DNA from: Candidatus Sphingomonas phytovorans
Lineage (GTDB): Bacteria; Pseudomonadota; Alphaproteobacteria; Sphingomonadales; Sphingomonadaceae
Length of the DNA stretch: 64,000 bases
NCBI GenBank assembly: GCA_029202385.1
Contig: CP119314.1
Coordinates: forward strand, 2,234,501 to 2,298,500
Direction: 5' to 3'
Shown: positions 26,772 to 36,357 of the stretch, one piece after another
Position numbering within the stretch: position 1 is the stretch's first letter
Layout: each line of letters opens with the position of its first letter
The notes under the pieces: model-generated
What the model was told of the DNA's origin: nothing
The model's input: only the letters and a program-made list of their open reading frames with translations
Database searches by the model: none
Made by a program: the position numbers and the translations under genes

Positions 26772-28070
26772 ATGGTTTCGGACAATGAACTCAAGGTCGT
26801 CGTGCTTGGCCTCGGCTATATCGGCCTGCCGACGGCAGCGGTGATCGCCCGGACCGGCGCGAAAGTGCTTGGCGTCGACGTGACTCAATCGGTCGTCGAC
26901 ACGGTCAACTCGGGCAAGGTGCATATCGAGGAAGTCGATCTCGACGGCCTCGTCTCCGGCGTCGTCGCCCGCGGCAATCTGCGCGCGTCCACCACGATCG
27001 AGCCGGCCGATATCTTCGTCATCGCCGTGCCGACGCCTTTTGCCGAGGACCATGCACCCAATATCGGCTATGTCCTCAAGGCCGCGACGACCGTGGCTTC
27101 AGTGCTGAAGCCCGGTGACGCGGTCATCCTCGAATCCACCTCCCCCGTCGGCACGACCGAAAAGGTCCGCGACCTTCTCGCCCAGCTTCGCCCCGACCTC
27201 AAAGTACCGGGCAAGACTGGCGAGAGCGCTGACATCGCTATCGCCTATTGCCCGGAACGCGTGCTGCCCGGCCGGATCCTGGTCGAGTTGATCGACAATG
27301 ACCGTGTCATCGGCGGTATCACGCCGCGGTGCGCGCGCAAGGCACTGGCCTTTTATCGCCGCTTCGTCCGCGGCGCCTGCGTCACCACCACATCGCGCGC
27401 GGCGGAAATGACCAAGCTCACCGAGAATGCCTTCCGCGACGTCAACATCGCCTTCGCCAACGAACTGAGCCGAGTCGCCGATACGATGGACGTCGATGTC
27501 TGGGAGGTGATCCGCCTCGCCAACCGCCATCCGCGCGTCAATATCCTGTCGCCCGGACCTGGCGTCGGCGGGCATTGCATTGCGGTCGACCCCTGGTTTC
27601 TGGTGCATGCCGATCGCGCCAACACGCCGCTGATCCGCACCGCGCGCGAAGTGAACGATGCCAAGGTCGACTATGTGATCGCGCGCGCGGAGGCGATGGT
27701 CGCCGAACATCCCGGCCTGCCGGTCGCGTGCCTCGGCCTCGCCTTCAAGGCGAATATCGACGATTTCCGCGAGAGCCCTGCGCTGAAGGTGGCTGCCGCC
27801 CTTGCTGCTCGCTTCGGCGACCGGCTGCATGTCGTGGAACCCTATGCAGCGACCTTGCCAGCCGCCTTCGACGACACCGGTGCACACCTGACAGACCTCG
27901 ATACCGCAATCGAAATCTGCCCGATCATGATCGTGCTGGTCGATCACGACATGTTCAAATCCGTCCCACTCGACGAGCGCGCAGACAAGATCGTCTACGA
28001 TACGCGCGGCATCTGGCCCGACCAGCCCCGCGGCCAGTTCCGCCCCGAGCCATTGCGCCTCGCCGGCTGA
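26772..28070 (+). CDS. wecC: UDP-N-acetyl-D-mannosamine dehydrogenase
   Basis: A 432-residue NAD-dependent enzyme that oxidises UDP-ManNAc twice to UDP-ManNAcA. The N-terminal NAD motif is GLGYIGLPTAAVIA; family landmarks are ILESTSPVGTTEKV, IAYCPERVLPGRI, KLTENAFRDVNIAFANEL, and the catalytic-cysteine segment GPGVGGHCIAVDPWFLV. The C-terminal domain has CLGLAFKANIDDFRESPAL. WecC rather than Ugd is supported by IAYCPERVLPGR, the VHIEEVDLDGLV region and the wecB neighbour. Confidence 0.94.
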   Translation: MVSDNELKVVVLGLGYIGLPTAAVIARTGAKVLGVDVTQSVVDTVNSGKVHIEEVDLDGLVSGVVARGNLRASTTIEPADIFVIAVPTPFAEDHAPNIGYVLKAATTVASVLKPGDAVILESTSPVGTTEKVRDLLAQLRPDLKVPGKTGESADIAIAYCPERVLPGRILVELIDNDRVIGGITPRCARKALAFYRRFVRGACVTTTSRAAEMTKLTENAFRDVNIAFANELSRVADTMDVDVWEVIRLANRHPRVNILSPGPGVGGHCIAVDPWFLVHADRANTPLIRTAREVNDAKVDYVIARAEAMVAEHPGLPVACLGLAFKANIDDFRESPALKVAAALAARFGDRLHVVEPYAATLPAAFDDTGAHLTDLDTAIEICPIMIVLVDHDMFKSVPLDERADKIVYDTRGIWPDQPRGQFRPEPLRLAG

Positions 28071-28105
28071 GACTGGACTCGCTTATCGTGATCCCTTAGC
28101 CGAGA

Positions 28106-28137
28106 CGCCGCCGCGCCAGGATTCTGGCGGTACGGCG
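28106..28137. repeat. Interrupted hairpin before the acyltransferase gene
   Basis: CGCCG-CCG-CGCCAG-GATT-CTGGCG-GTA-CGGCG forms an 11-bp interrupted inverted repeat. No T-run follows, and it ends 12 bases before ATG 28150, so it may be a leader hairpin rather than a terminator. Confidence 0.5.
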
Positions 28138-28149
28138 TGGGGGGATTTG

Positions 28150-29274
28150 ATGAGTGAACCGACCACTCCGGCTATCGGAGCGAGCGCTGCCGTGAAGCCG
28201 CAACGCCCCCGCAATCGCATCGAATCGATCCACAATCTTCGTGGCATTGCCTCGCTTACCGTGCTGTTCGATCACCTCGTGGCAACGCCCTATGTCGGCG
28301 CGCCAGCCACCGTTGCCGCGTTCGGGATCCTCGGCAATTACGGCGTCACGATCTTCTTCTTCATCTCTGGCTTCGTGCTGCCCTATTCGCTGCAGAAATC
28401 GAAATACCGGATCCAGGACTTCCCGGTGTTCATCGCCCGGCGTTTCGTGCGGGTGGATCCACCATTCTTCGTCGTGGTCGGCCTGACGCTGGCGCTCAAC
28501 GTCCTGCTCGGTCTCCTTAAAAATACTCCATATCACATTGATATAATACAAGTCCTTGGGCACTTCGCCTATATCGCGCCGTTGCTGCACAAAGAATGGC
28601 TGTTGAGCGTGTTCTGGACGCTGTGCACCGAATTCCAGTTCTACATCACGATTGGCCTGATATTTCCGGTCCTGCAGAAATATCCGCTACCCATCGCCCT
28701 TGCCTGTGCGCTGTGCATGTGGCTCTACATCCCGGGCTATTTCCCGGCCGAGCGGCTGCCGCTTGGCCAGCGCGAGATCATCTTCGCCTATCTGCCGTCG
28801 TTCATGGTCGGCATGGCGACGTTCCTTTACTGGGAAAAACTGGTTAAATTACCGACATTTGCCGCCGTGATCGCAATTTCGGTCGTCGCCCTCTTCTTCA
28901 AGGCGCCCCTGGACATCTCGATCGTTGCGCTGATCACGATCCTGATCGTGATGTATGCGAACTTCTACAATCCCGTGCTCGATTTCTTCGGCAAGATTTC
29001 CTACTCGCTCTACCTCGTCCATTTGTTGGTGATCGTCACGGTTCTGCCAGTGCTCCACCAATTGGACCCGCCCTGGATCGTGATGTTCGTGATCGGTGCC
29101 GCCGTCTCCACCGCAGCGGCAACCTTCATCTACCGCTTTGTCGAAGGGCCCGCTCTGGCCTGGTCGAAGCGCGTGAGGTTCAGGAAGCCGCTATCATCCG
29201 GGGTCGGGTCGGAAAAAGGGACTCATCGAACACTAGAACTGGACCCGATCCCCCAAGTTGGTAAGGCGGACTGA
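28150..29274 (+). CDS. Acyltransferase-3 family membrane protein
   Basis: A 374-residue protein with about ten membrane helices that would transfer an acyl group, often acetyl, onto a sugar. It opens with the family pattern NLRGIASLTVLFDHLV (catalytic-type His) and has FFFISGFVLPYSLQ and the conserved RRFVRVDPPFF. The GGGGGA Shine-Dalgarno supports ATG 28150. A short AT-rich patch occurs near 28515-28550. It lies between wecC and gmd, so O-acetylation of the repeat unit is the likely role. Confidence 0.86.
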   Translation: MSEPTTPAIGASAAVKPQRPRNRIESIHNLRGIASLTVLFDHLVATPYVGAPATVAAFGILGNYGVTIFFFISGFVLPYSLQKSKYRIQDFPVFIARRFVRVDPPFFVVVGLTLALNVLLGLLKNTPYHIDIIQVLGHFAYIAPLLHKEWLLSVFWTLCTEFQFYITIGLIFPVLQKYPLPIALACALCMWLYIPGYFPAERLPLGQREIIFAYLPSFMVGMATFLYWEKLVKLPTFAAVIAISVVALFFKAPLDISIVALITILIVMYANFYNPVLDFFGKISYSLYLVHLLVIVTVLPVLHQLDPPWIVMFVIGAAVSTAAATFIYRFVEGPALAWSKRVRFRKPLSSGVGSEKGTHRTLELDPIPQVGKAD

Positions 29275-29316
29275 AGTCGCGCGATTGCATTCGCACCAAC
29301 CCTGGAGCTTTATCAC

Positions 29317-30417
29317 ATGACCAAGACCGCCCTGATCACCGGCGTCACCGGACAAGACGGCGCGTATCTGGCCGAGCTGCTGCTGTCCAAGGGCTATGAC
29401 GTGCACGGCGTCAAGCGTCGCTCCTCCTCGTTCAACACCGGGCGTATCGACCATATCTATAAGGATCCGCACGAAAAGGGCGCGCGTCTCCACCTGCATT
29501 ATGGTGATATGACGGATTCGACGAACCTGATCCGGATCGTGCAGGAAGTGAAGCCGGACGAAATCTACAATCTCGCGGCCCAGAGCCATGTCCAAGTCAG
29601 CTTCGACACCGCTGAGTACACTGCTAATGCCGATGCGATCGGCACGCTCCGCCTGCTCGAGGCGCTCCGCCTGCTCGGCCTGCACGAGACCACGCGCTTC
29701 TATCAGGCATCGACCTCCGAACTGTACGGCCTCGTCCAGGAAGTGCCGCAGTCCGAGACGACGCCCTTCTATCCGCGCTCTCCCTATGCCGCAGCGAAGC
29801 TCTACGCCTATTGGATCACGGTGAACTATCGCGAGGCCTATGGCATGCACGCCTCGAATGGCATCCTGTTCAACCACGAGAGCCCGTTGCGCGGAGAGAC
29901 CTTCGTCACCCGGAAGATCACTCGCGCCGTCGCCGCCATCCATCTCGGGCTGCAGGACATGCTGTGGCTGGGCAATATCGATGCCAAGCGCGACTGGGGT
30001 CATGCACGCGACTATGTCGAAGGCATGTGGCGCATCGTCCAGCAGGACAAGGGCGACGATTTCGTGCTGGCGACCGGTCAGACGCAAACCGTCCGCTCCT
30101 TCGTGGAACTGAGCTTCGCCGAAGTCGGGATCAGCGTCGACTGGAGCGGCACGGGTATCGATGAAGTCGGCCGTTGCACTAGGACAGGCAAGACGCTGGT
30201 CAAGGTGGATCCTCGTTATTTCCGTCCGACCGAGGTCGACCTGCTGATCGGGGATCCCGCCAAGGCCAAGAGGGTGCTCGGCTGGGAAGCCACGACCACG
30301 CTCGCCGAGCTTGTCTCCGAAATGGTGCGCGAGGATCTGAAGTCCGTTGCGCGCGAGGCCGAAAGCCGGCGCCCCGACGAAGAGCGGCCAAGCTCGCTCT
30401 ACGCGATCAAGGGCTGA
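29317..30417 (+). CDS. gmd: GDP-mannose 4,6-dehydratase
   Basis: A 366-residue short-chain dehydrogenase that makes GDP-4-keto-6-deoxymannose, the precursor of GDP-fucose or GDP-rhamnose. It has [32 protein letters not shown], the catalytic TSELYG and [10 protein letters not shown], and [17 protein letters not shown]. The length is normal. Its partner fcl lies two genes downstream, so GDP-L-fucose is the expected product. Confidence 0.96.
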   Translation: MTKTALITGVTGQDGAYLAELLLSKGYDVHGVKRRSSSFNTGRIDHIYKDPHEKGARLHLHYGDMTDSTNLIRIVQEVKPDEIYNLAAQSHVQVSFDTAEYTANADAIGTLRLLEALRLLGLHETTRFYQASTSELYGLVQEVPQSETTPFYPRSPYAAAKLYAYWITVNYREAYGMHASNGILFNHESPLRGETFVTRKITRAVAAIHLGLQDMLWLGNIDAKRDWGHARDYVEGMWRIVQQDKGDDFVLATGQTQTVRSFVELSFAEVGISVDWSGTGIDEVGRCTRTGKTLVKVDPRYFRPTEVDLLIGDPAKAKRVLGWEATTTLAELVSEMVREDLKSVAREAESRRPDEERPSSLYAIKG

Positions 30418-30476
30418 TCGTTTCGTTTGTCGGTACAGCCCATCATGATGTGCAACGCGCGGCGAATGGAATAAAC

Positions 30477-31115
30477 ATGTCAACGCCACTGCAGAATTAT
30501 GCATATGAGGACAGCGAATCCGCCCATACGCATTCCTACCTGTTCCCGACGCTATTGAAGATTCTCGCGGAACGGCCCGTCGGACCGATTTTCGAGCTGG
30601 GATGCGGCAACGGTACGACAGCGGCGATGCTGGCGAAGCGCGGTTACAAGGTTGCGGGTGTCGATCCCTCGATCAGCGGGATGGAGATCGCCCAGCGCCA
30701 ATATCCTGAGTGCCGGCTGGAACTCGGCTCATCCGAAGAAGATCTGCGCGCGCGATTTGGCACCTTCGATACACTGTTGAGCCTCGAAGTCGCCGAACAT
30801 GTCTATTCGCCGCGGCGCTATGCCAAGGTCATTGGCCAGTTGCTTGAACCGGGCGGGATCGCGATCATCAGCACCCCCTATCATAGCTATCTGAAGAACC
30901 TCGCGCTCGCGGCGAGCGGCAAGATGGAATCCCATTTCACCGCTTTGTGGGAGGGGGGACATATCAAGTTCTGGAGCCGCGGCACGATCGCCACACTGTT
31001 CGACACCGCCGGGTTCGACGAGATCGGTTTCTATCGGGTCGGGCGTGTACCTGTCCTCGCGAAATCGATGATATCGGTCTTTCGCAAACGGGACGCTGCT
31101 CCGGCCAATGGCTGA
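30477..31115 (+). CDS. Class I SAM-dependent methyltransferase
   Basis: A 212-residue enzyme with SAM motif I IFELGCGNGTTAAML near 34-48, an acidic residue ending strand 2 (AGVDPS), and EVAEHVYSPRRY and GGIAIISTPYH further on, as in the Methyltransf_11/23 clan. ATG 30477 is the first good start after gmd. It overlaps the next glycosyltransferase start by eight bases, so they are coupled. The acceptor is probably a sugar or lipid-linked intermediate, by location only. Confidence 0.82.
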   Translation: MSTPLQNYAYEDSESAHTHSYLFPTLLKILAERPVGPIFELGCGNGTTAAMLAKRGYKVAGVDPSISGMEIAQRQYPECRLELGSSEEDLRARFGTFDTLLSLEVAEHVYSPRRYAKVIGQLLEPGGIAIISTPYHSYLKNLALAASGKMESHFTALWEGGHIKFWSRGTIATLFDTAGFDEIGFYRVGRVPVLAKSMISVFRKRDAAPANG

Positions 31116-32208
31116 CAGTACCGACAGCGCAAGGCAACCGGAACGCGTCGTTTTCTATGTTGGCGGCTTCGAGGCCGTTGGCGGGATCGAAGCGTTCCTG
31201 TTCGACCTGCTGACCAATCTGCCCGCCGGTCGCGACGAACGATCGATGCTGGTTTGGGCGCTTGATCTCCCTGAGTTCCGCGACATCGAACGGACCGGAA
31301 CCAAGGTATTAAGGGCCAGTCTGCGTGCTGGGTGCCGCTTCGGCCTCCCCGACATCTTGCTGTACGCGCAACACGGCCGGCACCTGGCGAAGGCGGACCG
31401 GATCGTCTTTGCGAAGATCCCGCCCGAACCACTTTTCAGACGCATCGTCGACAGAGCTCGGGCCAGGCGCCCAAACCCGACCGAAACGATCTACGTCACC
31501 CCCTACCGCCCGCGTGAGATGTGGCCGGAGGGTATGCCAGCCTGGATATGTCGGGGACTAGACAGGATTCTCGTCCAGAGCCAGGAATTCGCGGACGATC
31601 TGCGCGAGATGAACTTTACCGGGCCGATCCACCTCGTCCCTTATATTCCGCCGCCAGCCGCCGTCGAACCGGCCGAACCATCACGCGAGCGCCCGTTTCG
31701 CCTCGGCTTCCTGGGCCGGTTCGTCGCGCAGAAGAACCTGTTCTATCTGCTCGATATTGTAGAGAAATTGCAGGCAAGCGCTGTCGAACTCCATATGTTC
31801 GGCGGAGGCAGCGACGAAGCCGGGCTGCGGAGCATGGCGAATAACAGGAACCTTGCCGTCACCTTCCACGGCGTAGCCCCGCGCGAAGGGGTTGCCGCCG
31901 CGATCGACAGTTGCGACGCCTTCATCAACCCCTCGATATCGGAGGGCCAGTGCCTCGTCGCCCTGGAGGTGTTGAGCCGCGGACGGCCCTTCATCGCAAC
32001 CGGTGTCGGCGCGATCCCCGAAATTCTCGGCAAGGGCCGGCTGGGCAGGATCATCCCGCTCGACGACGCGTCGACTGCCGCGGAGATCGTCCGGGACTTT
32101 CTCGCTGAATGGCGCGCCGGCGACTGGCGCGCTCGCGAGATTGCGAGCGCCTATGCGGGCGGCTATCCGCGCGCGCAAATTATCGGCGAATACGAGAAAT
32201 TACTGTAA
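31108..32208 (+). CDS. Glycosyltransferase family 4 protein
   Basis: A 366-residue GT-B enzyme. The N-terminal acceptor half begins FYVGGFEAVGGIEAFLFDLL; the C-terminal half has the GT4 features LGFLGRFVAQKNLFYLLDIV, HMFGGGSDE, and INPSISEGQCLVALEVLSRG with the nucleotide-sugar glutamates. It overlaps the methyltransferase before it and precedes fcl by 44 bases. The donor and linkage cannot be read from the sequence; GDP-fucose or GDP-mannose are candidates by context. Confidence 0.85.
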   Translation: MADSTDSARQPERVVFYVGGFEAVGGIEAFLFDLLTNLPAGRDERSMLVWALDLPEFRDIERTGTKVLRASLRAGCRFGLPDILLYAQHGRHLAKADRIVFAKIPPEPLFRRIVDRARARRPNPTETIYVTPYRPREMWPEGMPAWICRGLDRILVQSQEFADDLREMNFTGPIHLVPYIPPPAAVEPAEPSRERPFRLGFLGRFVAQKNLFYLLDIVEKLQASAVELHMFGGGSDEAGLRSMANNRNLAVTFHGVAPREGVAAAIDSCDAFINPSISEGQCLVALEVLSRGRPFIATGVGAIPEILGKGRLGRIIPLDDASTAAEIVRDFLAEWRAGDWRAREIASAYAGGYPRAQIIGEYEKLL

Positions 32209-32252
32209 GGCGCGCATCGCCTTCAACGCGAACAGGAATCGACGGCACCACG

Positions 32253-33218
32253 ATGAGCGAATTGTTTTCCCTGGCCGGCCGACGCATCTGGGTGGCGGGC
32301 GAGCGCGGCATGGTCGGTCGCGCGATCGTCCGCCGACTGACATCCGAACAGTGCGAGATCGTGACCGCGGCGGCACGGGTCGACCTGCGCGATCAGGCGG
32401 CAACCTTCGCATGGATGGCGGCGAACCCGGCCGACCTGATCTTCCTCGCCGCCGCCAAGGTAGGTGGAATATCGGCGAACGACAGGCTGCCGGCGGAGTT
32501 CCTCTACGACAACATGATGATCGAGGCGAACGTGATCGAGGGCGCGCGTCGTACCGGCGCCGCGAAGCTCCTGTTTCTCGGATCGTCGTGCATCTATCCC
32601 AAGCACGCTGAGCAGCCGATGCGCGAAGGCGCGTTGCTGACGGGGGTGCTGGAACCGACCAACCAATGGTATGCGATCGCCAAGATCGCGGGAATCATGC
32701 TCGCTCAATCCTATCGCCGGCAATATGGCTGCGACTATATCTCTGCCCAGCCGACCAACCTCTACGGTCCGTTCGACAATTTCGACCTGCAGGGAAGTCA
32801 TGTGCTGCCTGCGCTGATCCGCAAGGCGCACGAGGCCAGGCTTGCGAATGCGACGACACTCCCGGTCTGGGGCAGCGGTGCGCCGCTTCGTGAATTCCTG
32901 CATGTCGACGATCTCGCTGACGCTCTGGTCTTTCTCGCCAAGCACTATTCGGGTGAGGAGATCGTGAATGTTGGGTCGGGTGAAGAGATCAGCATCGGCG
33001 ATCTTGCCCGGATGGTCGGAGACATCGTCGGCTTCCGCGGCGATACGGTGTTCGACACATCCAAACCGGACGGCACGATGCGCAAGCTGGTCGATACTGG
33101 CAAGCTGAACAGCCTGGGCTGGAACGCGCATCGTCCCTTGCGGGAGGGAATTGCCGACACCTATCGCTGGTTTTTGGATAATAGCGACACGTTGCGGACG
33201 GGCCCGGCTACAGCCTGA
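32253..33218 (+). CDS. fcl: GDP-L-fucose synthase (GDP-4-keto-6-deoxymannose epimerase/reductase)
   Basis: A 321-residue short-chain dehydrogenase that epimerises and reduces the Gmd product to GDP-L-fucose. It has VAGERGMVGRAIVRRL, AAAKVGGISAND, GSSCIYPKHAEQPM, and the catalytic tyrosine/lysine in QWYAIAKIAG, plus QPTNLYGPFDNFD. ATG 32253 is chosen because the protein core starts eight residues later. The final gene of the gmd segment, it is followed by about 160 noncoding bases before the export genes. Confidence 0.93.
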   Translation: MSELFSLAGRRIWVAGERGMVGRAIVRRLTSEQCEIVTAAARVDLRDQAATFAWMAANPADLIFLAAAKVGGISANDRLPAEFLYDNMMIEANVIEGARRTGAAKLLFLGSSCIYPKHAEQPMREGALLTGVLEPTNQWYAIAKIAGIMLAQSYRRQYGCDYISAQPTNLYGPFDNFDLQGSHVLPALIRKAHEARLANATTLPVWGSGAPLREFLHVDDLADALVFLAKHYSGEEIVNVGSGEEISIGDLARMVGDIVGFRGDTVFDTSKPDGTMRKLVDTGKLNSLGWNAHRPLREGIADTYRWFLDNSDTLRTGPATA

Positions 33219-33282
33219 TTTCAGTCATGCAGGAACCCCTCCGAACAAGACCTTTCCGCAGCCACATTGCCCCGCAGCAGGG

Positions 33283-33310
33283 TTGACGCACGAGACCGCG
33301 CGGTTAAAGG
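33283..33310 (+). promoter_or_regulatory. Weak candidate promoter for the export operon
   Basis: TTGACG at 33283-33288 is followed 16 bases later by TAAAGG. The -35 fits sigma-70; the -10 fits poorly. It lies about 70 bases before the polysaccharide export gene. Confidence 0.25.
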
Positions 33311-33381
33311 TCCCGGAGCCTGTAACCACATAGACCGGCGGCGATTATTCGTCGCGATTCGCCACGCGTAGGATATTCGAA

Positions 33382-34083
33382 ATGACAATCTTGCATCGTC
33401 TGCGCACGATGGTCGTGGCTCTGCTCGTCCCCGTTATCCTCGCAGGTTGCTCGACGGGACGTGGCGGCTCCATTCCCTATGAGGTCAAGAACTTCGGCCG
33501 GCCGGACGCGCCCGTGGCGGCGGCACCGGATGTGGAATACAGGATTGGCGCGCTCGATCAGCTATCGATCATCGTTTACCGTGTCCCCGATCTCTCAGGT
33601 GAGCTGCCAGTGGATGCGACCGGGAAAATCACGATGCCGCTGATCGGTGAGATCAGTGCGGTTGGAAAGACTTCCGCAGAGCTCGCCGCTGAGATCAAGC
33701 GGAAGCTTGGCGAGAAATATATCAACAACCCCGAGGTCCAGGTCGTCGTCAAATCAGCCTCCAGCGCGAGGATCACTGTCGACGGTTCGGTCGGGGCGCC
33801 GGGCATCTATCCGATCGCCGGCCCGACGACTCTGCTGCAGGCCGTCGCGATGGCGAAGGGCACGACCGACGATGCCAATCCCCGCCGCGTGGTCATCTTC
33901 CGCCAGATCAACGGGCAGCGCCAGGCCGCGGCGTTCGACCTGAAGTCGATCCGCCGTGGCGAGATGGCTGATGCCCCCGTCTTCGGTGACGACATTGTCG
34001 TGGTCGACGGGTCTGCCTCGAAGAGCGCGTTCAAGAACGTTATGCAGACAATTCCATTGCTCGCCTTGTTCCGGCCTTTCTGA
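33382..34083 (+). CDS. Wza-like polysaccharide export lipoprotein
   Basis: A 233-residue outer-membrane polysaccharide export protein. A signal peptide with lipobox LAGC (Cys about 23) is followed by the Poly_export domain (VEYRIGALDQLSIIVYRVPDLSG, TGKITMPLIGEISAVGKT) and an SLBB-like segment (ARITVDGSVGAPGIYPIAGPTTLLQAV). It is shorter than E. coli Wza and closer to GumB-type proteins. With the next gene, a Wzc-like kinase, it forms the envelope-spanning export apparatus. Confidence 0.92.
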   Translation: MTILHRLRTMVVALLVPVILAGCSTGRGGSIPYEVKNFGRPDAPVAAAPDVEYRIGALDQLSIIVYRVPDLSGELPVDATGKITMPLIGEISAVGKTSAELAAEIKRKLGEKYINNPEVQVVVKSASSARITVDGSVGAPGIYPIAGPTTLLQAVAMAKGTTDDANPRRVVIFRQINGQRQAAAFDLKSIRRGEMADAPVFGDDIVVVDGSASKSAFKNVMQTIPLLALFRPF

Positions 34084-34123
34084 GACGGCGAGCTGAAACC
34101 GACAAGATGGATTGCTTCCCCTC

Positions 34124-36352
34124 ATGACCGATACGATCCAAGCCTTTCGTGGAAGTGGTCCGACCTCGCTTCCATCCACGCAGACCGGCGGAGCGCTTTC
34201 GACGTCGGTGGCCCTCCCTCCCCCCACCGATACGCCCGAGTTCGAACTGAACCTTCGGTCGGTCATGCGTATCCTGCTGAAGTGGCGCTGGCTGTTCGTC
34301 GCCTTCGTCGTGGCGGGCCTGGCCGGTGCGACGGCGCTGACTCTCCTTGCGACGCCGCTGTACCGGGCGACGGCAACGATCGAGATCAAGCGGCAGGAAA
34401 CGCAGATCATGAAGGAGTCGTCGATCGAGCCGGTCGTTCTCAACGATCCGGCCTCGATGGCAACTCAGTTCGGACTGATGCAGAGCCGCGACCTTGCGGT
34501 GCGTGTGGCGCAGCGCCTGAACCTCGCGTCCAATCCAGCCTATGCGCCGCAGTCGCTGCCGCGTGAGGCGCGGGAGAATATTGCCGTCTCGCGGCTGCGT
34601 GGTGGCCTGAGCGTGGCGCCGGTCGGCACCAGCCGGCTGATGAGCGTTAATTTCGTCAGTCCCGATCGCAACGAGGCTGCCCGCATCTCGAATGCGTTCG
34701 CCGACAGCTTCATCTCGAGCGGCCTGGAGCGGCGCTACGACGCGACCGCCTATGCCCGCAATTTCCTCCAGCAGCGTATCACCGCCGTGAAGCTGGCGCT
34801 CGATCAGTCCGAACGCCAGCTCGTGGCGTATGCACGCCAGCAGGGCATCGTGAATATCGAAGGCGCGCCTGGACCGGACGGCCGCGCGAGCGCTGGAACG
34901 TCGCTTGATGCATCCTCACTCACTGCGCTGAACGGATCACTGTCAGCCGCGCAGGATGCGCGGATGGCGGCAGAGGGTCGATACAAGGAATCCCGCTCGA
35001 ACGGCACCACGACCGAGACGGTCCAGAACCCGACGATCACAGCTCTGCAGGGCGAGAAGACTCGCCTGTCGGCAGAATATCAGGAAAAGCTGGGTATCTA
35101 TAAACCCGACTTTCCCCAGATGAAGGACATGCAGGCACGGATCGCTGTGCTCGACAGCCAGCTCGCCCGCGAACGGGGCGCGGTCTCGACCGCCTTGCGC
35201 TCGGAATATGAGGCTGCGCTTTCCCGCGAGAACGCGCTCAAGAGCCGGGTGAACGAACTGAAGGGCTCCGTGCTGGACCTGCGCGACCGCAGCATCCAGT
35301 ACAATATCCTGCAGCGCGAGGTCGACACCAACCGCTCGCTCTATGACGCGTTGCTCCAACGGTACAAGCAGATCGGCGTCGCCGGCGGCATTGGCGAGAG
35401 CCAGGCTTCGGTGGTCGATCACGCGATTCCGCCGGGCGGGCCGTTCAGCCCAAGGCTTGCTGCCAATCTCATAGTGGGGCTGTTGATTGGCACCCTGCTC
35501 GGCATCGCCGTTATCCTTGCGATCGAATATGTCGACGATACCATCAAGGTGCCGGAGGATGTGGAGTCGAAGCTGAAGGTCAGCGTGCTGGGCGTGATCC
35601 CCAAGCTGACACGCGACACGACCCTTATCGAAGAACTGTCGATCTCACGGTCGAAGATATCCGAGGCCTACTTCACCGCCCGGACATCACTACAGTTCTC
35701 GTCGCCGGAAGGTACGCCCCGCGTCCTGCTGGTGACCAGCACCAAGCCGTCGGAAGGAAAGTCGAGCTCCGCGCTTGGCCTAGCGCAGAGCTTCGCCAAG
35801 GTCGGACTGAAGGTACTCCTGATCGACGCCGACATGCGCAAGCCCTCCTTCACCGCCAAGGAAGGCGATACGACCGGGTTGTCCGCGCTTCTCGCAGGCG
35901 GGAATTTGTCCGAGCCCAAGATCCTGTCGACCAACGTCACGAACCTCCACCTGCTCCCAAGCGGCCCGATCCCCCCAAATCCGGCGGAATTGCTGGCCAG
36001 CGCCAACCTGCCCCGCCTGCTCGCAATCGTGCGCGAGCGCTTCGACCTGATCGTGGTCGACGGACCGCCGATCCTCGGCCTAGCGGACGCACCGCTGCTC
36101 GGCGCCGCATGTGACGGGACTGTCGTGATCATCGAATCCGGGGCGATCCGTCGGCCGGCGGCGATGAACTCGATCAAGCATCTGCGCGCTGCCGGTGCGC
36201 GGGTGATGGGTGTGGTGCTGACCAAGTTCAACCCGAAATTCGAGGGTTATGGCTATGGTTATGGCTACGGCTATGGCTACAGCTACGGCTACGGCGCCGA
36301 CAAGGGCGAGAACGAGAAGGATCGGCAGCGGCGCATCGAGCTGATGTCGTAA
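34124..36352 (+). CDS. Wzc/GumC-like polysaccharide co-polymerase and tyrosine autokinase
   Basis: A 742-residue inner-membrane BY-kinase controlling chain length and export. A Wzz domain is flanked by helices at about 55-75 and 445-465, with a long periplasmic coiled-coil part between (SGVDLRDRSIQ-type region near 385). The kinase has Walker A SEGKSSSALG at about 542, Walker A' LLIDADMRKPSF at about 565, and Walker B IVVDGPP at about 643. The tail carries eight alternating tyrosines (about 708-724) then charged residues. ATG 34124 is preferred over TTG 34112. No low-molecular-weight tyrosine phosphatase gene is in the window. Confidence 0.93.
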   Translation: MTDTIQAFRGSGPTSLPSTQTGGALSTSVALPPPTDTPEFELNLRSVMRILLKWRWLFVAFVVAGLAGATALTLLATPLYRATATIEIKRQETQIMKESSIEPVVLNDPASMATQFGLMQSRDLAVRVAQRLNLASNPAYAPQSLPREARENIAVSRLRGGLSVAPVGTSRLMSVNFVSPDRNEAARISNAFADSFISSGLERRYDATAYARNFLQQRITAVKLALDQSERQLVAYARQQGIVNIEGAPGPDGRASAGTSLDASSLTALNGSLSAAQDARMAAEGRYKESRSNGTTTETVQNPTITALQGEKTRLSAEYQEKLGIYKPDFPQMKDMQARIAVLDSQLARERGAVSTALRSEYEAALSRENALKSRVNELKGSVLDLRDRSIQYNILQREVDTNRSLYDALLQRYKQIGVAGGIGESQASVVDHAIPPGGPFSPRLAANLIVGLLIGTLLGIAVILAIEYVDDTIKVPEDVESKLKVSVLGVIPKLTRDTTLIEELSISRSKISEAYFTARTSLQFSSPEGTPRVLLVTSTKPSEGKSSSALGLAQSFAKVGLKVLLIDADMRKPSFTAKEGDTTGLSALLAGGNLSEPKILSTNVTNLHLLPSGPIPPNPAELLASANLPRLLAIVRERFDLIVVDGPPILGLADAPLLGAACDGTVVIIESGAIRRPAAMNSIKHLRAAGARVMGVVLTKFNPKFEGYGYGYGYGYGYSYGYGADKGENEKDRQRRIELMS

Positions 36353-36357
36353 ACGCG

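Noticed and set aside
26348..26788. 146-codon plus-strand frame between wecB and wecC
   Set aside because: It overlaps the better-supported small CxxC frame and the start of wecC, and its translation is low in structure.
28515..28550. AT-rich patch inside the acyltransferase gene as a sign of transfer or insertion
   Set aside because: The frame and membrane-helix pattern run through it without a break; it encodes an ordinary loop rich in Lys, Asn and Ile.
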